From: Ulva prolifera
Lineage: Eukaryota > Chlorophyta > Ulvophyceae > Ulvales > Ulvaceae
Length of the DNA stretch: 64,000 nucleotides
NCBI GenBank assembly: GCA_023078555.1
Contig: CM041201.1
Span: forward strand, 3,975,713-4,039,712
Reading direction: 5' to 3'
Shown here: positions 35,695-45,191 of the stretch, piece after piece
Numbering within the stretch: position 1 is the stretch's first letter
Layout of the letters: each line of letters opens with the position of its first letter
Program-made: the position numbers and the translations under genes
The notes under the pieces: model-generated
The model's input: the letters and a program-made list of their open reading frames with translations, nothing else
Database searches by the model: none
Told to the model about the DNA's origin: nothing

Positions 35695-36045
35695 CGTCAG
35701 GTTCACGCTGCTACCTCGCTGATGGCCCGCCACGCGGGCAAGGCAGTTCTGACGGGACCTGCGGTCCCATGCGATGACCTCTCGCAGTTCGCTGGCCATC
35801 TGGCCTGAGTGGCGGGCTGCCCGCAGCTCCCCCGCCTGTCCGTCGCTGGCCGGCCGCAGGTTGCAGACGCAGGTGCGGGTGCTTTGCCAGCCGGCGCGCG
35901 CGGCCTCTTCCGCATGATCCGGCACCTGGATACGTCCCATACGTGCTGTGGCTGGGCGTGCTTTGTCCTGGGCGGGCTGGCGGGTGATAGCGCTGCCGTG
36001 TTGCTCGGCCGCTGTAGGGCCTGGTCTTATCGGACACGGGAGTGA
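35695..36045 (+). repeat. 3'-tail remnant of the LINE-like element
   Basis: The stretch CGCTGATGG-C-CGCCACGCGGGCAAGGCAGTT, then TGATGACCTCTCGC and GGCCAT-TGGCCTGAG, matches the sequence at 55446-55555 just downstream of the reverse-transcriptase element's last frame, in the same order and orientation. No coding part of the element lies upstream, as expected for a 5'-truncated insertion or a shared 3' module. From about 35877 the sequence also forms one arm of an inverted repeat with 36436-36610. Confidence 0.7.
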
Positions 36046-36435
36046 AGGGGGCGCGGCTGCAGATGGGGGGGTTGGGCTGGGGGCTGGGGGGGAGGGGCAC
36101 TTGCGCGGTGGGCCGGCCGGGCTGCGGGCTTGGGCTGCCGCGGCCGCGCGGGCGGCGGGGTCAGTTTGCATGCACGGCGCTACGTGTGTTGGGGGCTGAC
36201 GCGGGGGCAGGTGCGCGGGTGTGGTGTGTGGGTATGCGTGTGCGTGCGCTCAGTTCATTTCTGTCATGCTGTGATTGGGCGCTGTGTGCAGGTGCTTGCT
36301 GTGCCTGGGCGCTGTGTTCGGGCGAGTTCGACGTCGGTAACACTCTCTTGGCGTGCATATGTTACACCCACCCCAGCCGCCAATCCCTAATGCCCCTCCC
36401 GCCGCCTCCTCCCTCATTCAGCCCCTACGCACAAT

Positions 36436-36610
36436 CAGGGCAGCCCCAGTGCGGCACAGCAACACAGCAGCGCAGTCATCCGCCAGCCCGCCTGGACCAA
36501 AGCACGCCCACGTCGCGGTACGCATGGGCTGTGTCCGGGCGCGGAGCAAGCGGAGGAGGCGGCCGCACGTGAGCCGGCGCACGGCGGCCGGCAAAGCACC
36601 CGCGCCTGCA
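36436..36610 (-). repeat. Inverted copy of 35877-36045
   Basis: The reverse complement of this stretch reads GGGTGCTTTGCCGGCCG...GGGCGTGCTTTG.TCC.GGCGGGCTGGCGG.TGA...GCTG.TGTTGCT. It aligns along its length with 35877-36045, leaving a 390-bp spacer. Both arms diverge by scattered substitutions, so this is an old inverted pair rather than a fresh palindrome. Confidence 0.7.
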
Positions 36611-37089
36611 TCCGCGTGGTGCCCCTGTTTGTGCCCTGCGATGCTACCTGCCTCTGGCTGCTTTTCCTTGTAACACAGTGCATACATTGACTGGTGGCAG
36701 TGGCATGCAGTGTAACACACTGCATGCTAGCTACCCAGGCAGCAGCTGCCTCTCTCAGGCTGACTTCGTCCTGCAGGTTGTAGCACACATGCATGAGTTG
36801 GACTGTGCACATGTAGCTCCCAGGCAGATGTGTGCTTCAAATTTCGTCCAGCTGGCGAAGCTACAACTTTATATTGGTTAGTAATGCGAGTTGCCCACGC
36901 TTGCGCCCCCAACGCCACAATCGACAAGCTAAGCCAGTTCCAGCCGCGCGAGCCATGCGCCACGCTACTTCAGGCCAGCGCATGCACACAGCACCGTGCC
37001 ATAGCAGATGCCCTCGATGCTTCGTCGGGCGGGCTGTTGCCGTGTGGGTCTTGGCTTATCTACTCCTGTGTCGATGCCACGCCCCACCA

Positions 37090-38052
37090 ATGGGCATAGA
37101 ACTTCGCGCCGTGCGGGTCCTGGCTGCATGCGCGTACACTGTATTCGCTATTTCCGTCTGGGAACTGATCAAGACTCTTTCGCTTAGAAATTCGCACGGC
37201 TGTGACGGAGACGCAAGCTGCCTTTGGCGTGACGGAGCTCACTTGCAAGTGCAGCCAGGACTAACCAAGGCTAGTGGCCACGTGCGCAGCTTCTGCGTAA
37301 TTTTGTTGCTTGGCAACATGAACCTGGCTGCCAACGTCTTGCTGTCCCTGGTGCCAGGCATTTCGCCGTTCGATCAGTCACGGCTGTGCCTAATTGGAGC
37401 CGCTTCGGTGCATGCCCTGCCAATCGTCCCTAGCGCTCGATCGACCTCCGCTCACAGCATCATCCACATGCAGTTGGAGTTAGCACACCATATATCCGTT
37501 GAAGCTGGTGCCGGAGCATCGCTGGACGGAACGAATCCATACGCCGTGCGGCAGTGCTTGGTACGAGTGTTCGAGCACGGCACCAAGCCTCACGAAAGCA
37601 ACAAGTACAGTCACCTGGGTGAGGATGGGATCCTCGACCACATCTGGGAGTGCATCGCTCCAGAAAGCAAGTACGCTCATCCGCCTGGCGCATTGTGTCA
37701 CGCTAGCAGCGCTGCTGCCACTCAAGCGAGCGCAGAGCAGGACGACCGCGCTATGAAAGTATCGCCCAATTGATAGCAGTAGTCTTGGTCCTATTCGCGT
37801 CCTCGGTGCTCAGGCGGAGCGGGCACTATGCACTACACTGCATATGTGCCGTGCGCAAATGCGAGCATGCATTTGTTGCAATGACAGAGCCGGAGAGGCA
37901 GGTGCCACCGCAGCATCTGCATGAACGACACAATTAAGAACACCACAACCGCCCGTACACACCCGCACGCTCCCACCCCACCCCGTGGCACCAACACGCA
38001 CGCGGCTCAGGCGTCGGGACACCATTGGTGCACCAATACCCACATGGACCCT

Positions 38053-38090
<38 letters not shown>

Positions 38091-41000
38091 GCGGCCCCCG
38101 GCCCCCGGCGAGCATGCATGTGTGGCGCCCGGCCGATCGCTGCGACCAAGCCGATCCCATTCGAAAGCTCGAGCTACGCTCAGCTGCATGTCGCATGTGC
38201 ACGCTCTGACCCTATTTTTTGCTCTTTTACCTCGGCCAATCCACACGATACGTATCGCAGATCAATCTAGACATCCTCGTACACCACGCGGAGCTGTCAC
38301 GACAACTGCGTGTGGTCCACGACGCTGTAGTTGCGATGCCTGAGTACAGGCTCAAGCTCGCGGCCACGCATCTCCACATCTACAGGGTTCCAGAGCCTTT
38401 CCGCAGGGGGGGAACCCCTCTGAATGCATGGAACGCCATGCAGGTCATACATCGAGATCGGCGTGAGCGATGGCACGCGCTGCACCACTCGACAGCTGCG
38501 GGAGCGCGGCTGGGCTGGCCTCCTCCTCGGCAGCGGCCCCGTCAACACCTCCATCAACCTCCACACCGCCGCCCCCACCGGCGACACCATCGTGCGCTTC
38601 CTCATGCAGCACTCCGCGCCACGCGAGCCCGACCTTCTGGCCATCTACGCCACCCTCCACACCTTCTGGGTGCTGCACGCGGCGTTGCAGAGCGGCTGCC
38701 GCCCGCGCGTCATCGCCGCGGAGATCAACCGCAACTTCCACCCGGCCGACGCCTTTGTCGCGCCGCACGCCCCCCACAGCCACTGGGACGGGTCCACGGT
38801 GTTTGGCGCGTCCGCCGGCGCGTTTGACGTGCTGTTTGAGCAGTTTGGGTACGCCACGCTCGCCATCAACCAGGCGCAGGGCACCGTCTTTGCAGTTCAC
38901 AAGGACGCGGTCGGGGACGAGCGGCTGATGACGATGGCGAAGATAACCGCCGGCGTCACGGCCACGCCGCTGTGCCAGGCGGCGCACACGTGCAACGGCG
39001 ACAGCAGGTGGCTAGAGGTGACCAAAAAAGCAGCGGTGATGATGAGGCTGCCGCGGGCGGACTGGTACAACACGCTCCCGGCGTGGACCGTGCGCTGCGA
39101 GCGCGTCACGCGGCCGCTCGGCGCCGACCAGGTGCAGTGGGGCACTCCGGGTCCGGCCGAGTGGCTGCCGACGTTTGAGCCGGGGGTGGTTGCGCTGCTG
39201 CCGTGCCTGCCGCTGGCGGACGTCGCGGCCGTGGGCGCCGCGATGGTCGCGGCGCAGTCTGGGCCGCCGAACAACGGCACCGCGGAGCCGCCGGCGGCTT
39301 CAGACGGGACGAACGGCACGGTGTGTGCCTCATGCAATGCCGCTACGCGGCGCGGCTGCCGTATGCCATGGCCATGGACCGGGCAAACTGTTGCCGTGCA
39401 TGCAGGAGTGCGGGCGGCAGCCAGAGGAGGCGGCGTCGGTTGCGCGCAAGCGGAGGTGCCTTCAGGATGCCTTTGCAGAGGGCAGCAGCTGGTACGAGAC
39501 GCGCCGGTACAGCCAGTACTACGAAGACGGCATCATCGACACCATCTTCGGCTGTATCCTCACTCGCGACAAGTGCGACCTCCGCCCTGTTGTCGCCCTG
39601 CGTTTGTCCTCATCTGCCACTCATGGCGTATGTAGCCTGGTGGTCTTGTGGTCCGATAGGGCCTTTATCTTGTAGCAACTGTGGCATCCGAGATGATCTG
39701 GCACAGGGGTGTGTGCCCTGGCAGGGTCCATGCGCACCACGACAACCCTGCCTCTGCACACACAGGCCACCCCTGTCACTCCACGCTGAACATCCCTTCC
39801 GACACTAACGCCACACGTGTGCCCTGCGCATCTGTGCGTGCCCTACAAGAGTGACGGCGCTGCACCATGAGCGCACCTCAGCGCGACGCGCTGCTGTTGT
39901 GCATCATGTTGTGGCCGATGCATGCGCAAGACACAGCCCTGGCCTCCGCCTGCCAGCGATGGAGCGCCGGCAGTGCGCCCGCCCCTTGCGATTATTCCCC
40001 CGGCTTGAACTGTGCTGGCGCAGGCCCGGTGCACGCAGCTCCGCTGTCAGGGATGAACTTGCATGTCTGCCGCGTGCAGTCCCGGCGCTGGGGCCCCCCT
40101 CTGCTATGAACACTGGCACCCCATTTGGGCCTGGCAGGCGCATGCACTATGGACGGCGGTAGGTTCGTGTGCAATCGGATCCGTGTGCATTGTGTCGTGT
40201 GCGCCCGCCTGCGTCATCTTGGCGCCCGCGCATCTACAGCCCAGGCCGCGGTCAAGGCAGCCTCCATGCTGACCCGCGTGCGCCATCTCCCGCGTTGTGC
40301 TGCAGATTCTATGTGGAGTTCGGGGTAGAAACGGGCGACGAGTGCACGACGCGGCACCTGCGCGAGGACGGCTGGACGGGCCTCCTCATGGACGGCGGCC
40401 ACCACCGGCCGGAGCTCAACCTGCAGCAGGAGTTTTTCAACGCCGAGGGCATCGCGTACCAGCTCCACAAGCACGCCGTGCCGCTGCGCTTCGACCACCT
40501 CACCATCGACATCGACCAAAACACGTTTTGGGTGCTTCACGCGGTCCTCCTCGCGGGGTACCGGCCGCGCGTGATCGTCGCCGAGATCAACCGCAACTTC
40601 CACCCCACCGACGCGTTTGCGGTGCCGTACGAGCATGACAAGACGTGGGGACATGCCGACATGAGCGGGGACTTTGGCGCGTCGGCAGGCGCGTTTGACG
40701 CACTGTTCGCCGCGTTTGGGTACCACACGGCAGCCGTCGACCAGGACCAGATCAACATCTACGCGGTGAAGGCGTGTGAAGTCGGGCCGGAGCGGCTGTT
40801 CTCGATGGCTGACGTCACGCGCGGGCTGTCGCGGCACGGGCTGTGCCTCGGGATACACGCCTGCAACGACGGGGAGCACCTGCAGGTCACCGATGAGGTG
40901 GCGCAGCTGCTGACTCAGCCGCGGGCGGCGTGGTACGACAAGATGCCGCGGTGGCACATTGTGTGTTCTGAGCCGCTGATGCAGGGGCCCGCGCGGACGG

Positions 41001-41158
41001 TGCGCATTCTCACGGGGGCTCGCAAGGACGGCCGCGGCGCCGTGGATGCGGTGCCGCGGTTCCCGCCGGAGGCGGTGACCGCGGAGCGATGCGCGCCGAT
41101 GGCCCAGGCGAGCGCCGCCGCCGCCGCGCTGCAACGCGCCGCGCTGGCGCCGCAGTAG
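37090..41158 (+). CDS. Membrane-anchored protein with two tandem FkbM-like methyltransferase domains
   Basis: Four exons, 37090-37670, 38444-39320, 39406-39572 and 40306-41158, join in frame to about 825 aa. The N-terminus has hydrophobic segments (VRVLAACAYTVFAISVW; VILLLGNMNLAANVLLSLV), suggesting a Golgi or ER anchor. Two copies of one domain follow. Each starts with an SQ.GEDGI-type box (KYSHLGEDGILDHIWECI at ~170; RYSQYYEDGIIDTIFGCI at ~520), then FxE(F/I)GV..G....T..LRE.GW.GLL, then a (D)ID...FWVLHA and (P)RVI..EINRNFHP.DAF box. That order is known from FkbM-like SAM methyltransferases acting on glycans. Domain 2 keeps GLLMDGG and IDID (about 609-612); domain 1 has GLLLGSG and IYAT instead, so it is probably inactive. 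Both domains have a phase-2 intron after the same Lys. Start choice (Met at 37090) is uncertain. Confidence 0.78.
38055..38089. repeat. Poly-G tract (35 bases) in an intron
   Basis: Uninterrupted G run inside the first intron (37671-38443) of the tandem FkbM-like gene. On the transcript it would be G-rich and able to form quadruplexes. Length in the assembly may be unreliable. Confidence 0.95.
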
Positions 41159-41847
41159 ATGGCACAGCGTGCTCAGCGCAGCGTGCGCTCTCGCAGGTGG
41201 GGGCAACACCAGGCCACCGTCCTGAAACGGATCAGTCTAGGGCGGCGGATGCCCCGGCTCGGGCTGAGTCAGGGTTCGGCTCGGCTGACCCTGCTGGAGG
41301 GGTCCAGCCAGGCGATTGAAGTTGAATCGGCCCACTCCGCCCGTTCTTCAGGTGGTGCCCACGTGTCCCAGTGCGGCGTGACATCGGGAAAGGAGAGTAC
41401 TCTCTCTAGTGCATAACCGGTGCACATTAACACAATTTCCGGCTGCTGCAGCCACACTAGTCCTGCCTGCTGCAGCTGTCCGTTGGGCGCTGAGTGCCGC
41501 CCGGCACAGAGAGCAGGTTGTAGGGGCAGCAGTGCCGCTTCTGTGCAGACTCGCTAGCAGGTCATAGGCACAGAAGTTGCAGTTCGGGGTGTGCCGGTGG
41601 GTGTGGGGTGATGAGGCACCGAACCGGCGCGACCCCCGCCGCATCCCAAAAACATCATCGGCGATGCAACAGTCCATTGCAGCCGCTTTTCTTTTCAACC
41701 ACGTTTCCTTGGGGTGAACATAGTTGAGACCATGCAACTGTGGCTCGCGCTCAGTGCTGTGGCTGAGTGAAGGATATATTGAGTTTCCGTGGGACCGGCC
41801 GTTGGCCATGTTTGACTACGGAGTCATATCTCTGTTCTTCTCTTGTG

Positions 41848-41940
41848 GTGTTTGTCTTCTCCTGTTTACGCTTTTGTAATAAACCACCTAGTCGTTTTTC
41901 TTCTCCCGTTTACTCTTTTGTAAAATGATTGTGTAGTCGT
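41848..41940 (-). repeat. Two partial tandem copies of the 58-bp repeat
   Basis: Two neighbouring stretches, TTGTCTTCTCCTGTTTACGC... and TTTTTCTTCTCCCGTTTACT..., each ending CTTTTGTAA, correspond to the pyrimidine-rich half of the repeat found complete at 44853-44910. Confidence 0.6.
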
Positions 41941-42164
41941 ACGTAATGTTATATCTTGCCAACAGCTATATGTGCGCCAGCAGCATCCACTGTGGGCCTT
42001 GCAGGTCATGTCATTACAAGACCATCACAGGAACAGGCATGGACGTGTTAGAGTCCATGGTACTTGTAGAAACTATCCAGGGAGCCTAGTGTGGGGGGTG
42101 TGGGGGTCTAGGCTTGTCATCTCTCCAAACAGGTTCGGAACAGATCGCGATCGTTCTGGAATGT

Positions 42165-42265
42165 GGTCACATACACTTTTGACATCTTGCAGCCATGTGA
42201 CATACACCTGACATCTTGTAGCCATGTGACATACACTTGACATCCTTTAGCCTCGTGACGTCCTG
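42165..42265. repeat. Degenerate ~29-bp tandem repeat
   Basis: The unit CTTG(C/T)AGCCATGTGACATACAC(C/T)TGACAT is present about three times (the last copy more diverged, CTTTAGCCTCGTGACGTCCTG), with a leading partial copy TCACATACAC. Confidence 0.8.
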
Positions 42266-42340
42266 TAGTGCACTGAGATTCATCCAGCTATTGAGTTTTG
42301 TGAGGCATCATGTGGGAGGAGCACTACGCTACCTGGAGTG

Positions 42341-42398
42341 TTACAAAAGAGTGAACAGCAGAAGACAAACCCCAAAACCGAATCTCATCCGAATCAAC
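42341..42398 (-). repeat. 58-bp repeat copy (diverged)
   Basis: Shares the block ACAAAAGAGTGAAC and the end CCGAATCTCATCCGAATCAA with the copy at 44502-44559, with about seven differences between. No flanking direct repeat is seen. Confidence 0.75.
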
Positions 42399-44489
42399 AG
42401 CAATACACACATAGACACAGAATCACACTACAACCACACCTCAGTCCGGCAGGACCGCGTCCTCCGGGCCTGCCTCATACCGCAACCCCTGCTCCCGTAT
42501 GTTATTTTCCCTACCGGTTGTACACCACTCCACTCCCGCTGGCACGCGGTCTGGACAAAACTCCGAGTACGAGCAGCAGGACAACAGCAGGAATACGACA
42601 AACCTTATTGTTCAGTATAGGCCAACCTGAGTTGGCACTGCAGCAAAAATGCGTGAAGGTACAATGGCGCCTTGGACTGACATCGCGTTGTGGACCAGTC
42701 CACCGAGGAATGAGGCTCGACACGCAAGTCTCGAACCTCAAATCCTGAAGGATGAGTCTAACATACTGCGCTGCCATCTTGATCAACGTAAGGGTGCTTG
42801 CCGTCGATGATTAAGTTTCGACACACTCGCGCTTTTTGCGCTCGACAAGGAACAGCCAGTACCATCAAGGATACACAGATCCCGCAGCGCAAATGACCTA
42901 AGCCAATTGTATATTTAATTGATGCGCGCTGTCCGATGTTGTTGGCTGTGAAGACAGCAACGTGAATCTCAGTTGTGCCAGCCTGGAAGCCCGGAACAAG
43001 CCGTTTCATATAGAAAAGTCGGAATATCAACATAAAGCGGATGAATTGATTGATGTCTCTAGTGGAAGAGGCTGTGCTTAGCCACCGTGGTTTCTCGCGC
43101 CACACGAACAACGTTGGAATGGGTCGACGCGAGGCTCTCTCCACGAAGTATAGACAACTGTTTTGAGACATAAGGAAAGACAAGCTTTGGCAAGCGACAG
43201 CAGCGTGAGATGGCAGTCGATACGCAGCTGTTGGCAACAATGGTGTCCGGCATTTTGATGCTGGCAACAACGGTGCCTTGCCCCGCTCGCGACAGATATG
43301 CGCATCAGCAGGTCATTCAATGCTCTCATGTTCCGGGCAGGCATGGCTATTCTATCGCTTCCAAACAAAATTATCACAGAAGTGCAGTTGTGTGTTGCGT
43401 CGTGGCACGAACGCCGACCTGCTGGTACGGAAAGGAAAATGGGTCCCGGACTCCTAATGCCAAACATGCGGTCAATTGTGTGTTTGAAGTTGCTGTGTAA
43501 AAGTGTGACGGATGCCGAGCAGTACAGTCGTAAAGCAGTCGTCCAGTGCTACAGCGAAACTAAATGACAGCGCAATTTCGCCACGAAAGCCATAATCACA
43601 TAAAAATGACAAACTAAGCATGTCCCATGTTTCTGTTGTTGTTCTGATGCTTGTGCTTGGGATTTTTGTCGAGACAGAAAGCTATCGAGGGTGGCGTGGT
43701 GTACAACCGATAGGGAAACACGGGGGCCCGTCGGACTCGAGTCGCCAACAGCGCGCAGCATGCCATGCGTATACGGGAATTAACCACGGGTAATTATATC
43801 TAGATTCAACTGCCTCGAGATACAACATGCGTGCGCATGCTGCAGATCCCGCTGGTGAGCTTCCGTGCATCGTACCACGTGGATGTATAACGACTGTTAA
43901 GTCAAGAGACATGGAATGAGAGATCTGTCGTCTACCCCTTAAGGTCCAACTGCTTATATACTGTAAGCTAGCCTGTGTACAACACCTGCCACAGTGCGCT
44001 GTGCTCAGCACACTGACCCCGTACACACCAGAGGCTCCCATCGTGTCCGCCTATACGCCGGACATTTGCAATGCTTCAGGAGAATTCCAGAGCAGTGCCT
44101 CGATGGCTCGCCCGCGTCAGCAGGACGAGTCTGGCGTCCACTGATAACGTTAACAGAGTCCCGTGCTGCCAGCCACAAGCTTGTGTGCTGACGGGACATT
44201 CTGGAGGCTTCCAGAATACTCTAGCTCATGCATGTCCATGCCTTGTGACGTATCGTCACAGTATGTAGCCTATGGAAGAAGCAGCGCTAGCATTAAGCTC
44301 GACGGCAGCGCGGCTGGAATCTGCTATCCATATCGATATTCCTGTTCCAGGGCTCTCGCCGTCAACTGCGTTCGCGACATTTGTGCCCTGGTCTCGGCCT
44401 CCGAGCTCTGTATACGTAGATATCCGTGCCTCATCTCATAGGTTCCGTGCCACAGGCAGGATCGACAAATGAGCAAACGGGAGGTAGCA

Positions 44490-44571
44490 CGGTGGTAAAG
44501 TCTACAAAAGAGTGAACGGGAGAAAACAAACACTGAAACCGAATCTCATCCGAATCAACCGGTGGTAAAGT
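44490..44571 (-). repeat. 58-bp insertion flanked by a 12-bp direct repeat
   Basis: CGGTGGTAAAGT occurs at 44490-44501 and again at 44560-44571, bracketing a 58-bp copy of the repeat (44502-44559). Read on the minus strand the insert begins GTTGAT, has a pyrimidine-rich 3' half (TTTGTTTTCTCCCGTTCACT) and ends TTTTGTAG, so it has GT...AG ends. This looks like an insertion with target-site duplication. Confidence 0.75.
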
Positions 44572-44852
44572 GGCTTATATCATCTCGGTGCCTTGTTGGT
44601 ACGTACTCACGTGTATACGCGTAGGCACAGGTGTCCAACGACGGAACGAATCAGAATATACTCAAGGTAACCTCCACTGCAACACAGATGCTGAACTCAG
44701 CAAATGTGGAACCTGCCTGCCTGCCACGATCATGGCTGCGTGGTATTCCTCGCGCCCAGCTGCTGAACTACTACCAGCAGCTACATATGTATGCATGCAT
44801 GCGCCTGCGGTTGTAGTGTTCGTGTGTGTGTGATCATCATGAGTGTATGTTG

Positions 44853-44910
44853 CAGTTGATTCGGATGAGATTCGGTTTCAGTGTTTGTTTTCTCCCGTTC
44901 ACTCTTTTGT
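44853..44910 (+). repeat. 58-bp repeat copy, opposite orientation
   Basis: Matches the reverse complement of 44502-44559 for 57 consecutive bases, ending TGTAA rather than TGTAG. With the copy at 44502 it forms a 350-bp spaced inverted repeat. Confidence 0.85.
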
Positions 44911-44914
44911 AAAC

Positions 44915-44996
44915 ATATGTAGTTACAAAGGACAGAGGCCGGGAAGCGAGCCGTTGCCAGGAATACACACGCAAATCCACTCACGCAGTCATGTAA
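44915..44996 (+). repeat. 80-bp dispersed repeat, copy 1
   Basis: ATGTAGTTACAAAGGACAGA then GGCCGGGAAGCGAGCCGTTG and ACGCAAATCCACTCACGCAG recur with few changes at 57082-57180, where copy 2 carries an extra 19 bp that creates a perfect palindrome. Confidence 0.85.
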
Positions 44997-45191
44997 ACAT
45001 ATCTATGCATGCATGCGCCTGCTGGATTGAATTGTAAATCTTTTGCAGGCCAGCTGCAGCACGTATTGTAACAGAGCCCTGGCCAGACATGTAACAGCAT
45101 GAGATTCTCCCCGCATGTACTGAATCGTCGATTCTCTGCAGGCGAACGGAAGAGTGCGCAAGCGTTCCGCGACATGATATCAATATCACAC

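Larger units (their letters stand above)
41159..45191. other. 4-kb intergenic region rich in short repeats
   Basis: No gene recognised. Frames at 42758-43270 (minus, 170 codons) and 43298-43567 (plus) were read and have no motif. The stretch carries several copies of a 58-bp repeat (41848-41940 partial, 42341-42398, 44502-44559, 44853-44910), a roughly 29-bp tandem repeat at 42165-42265, and one copy of an 80-bp repeat (44915-44996) that recurs at 57082-57180. Confidence 0.5.

Noticed and set aside
40214-41209. 331-codon minus frame
   Set aside because: Shadow of the second FkbM-like domain, which matches its own repeat on the plus strand.
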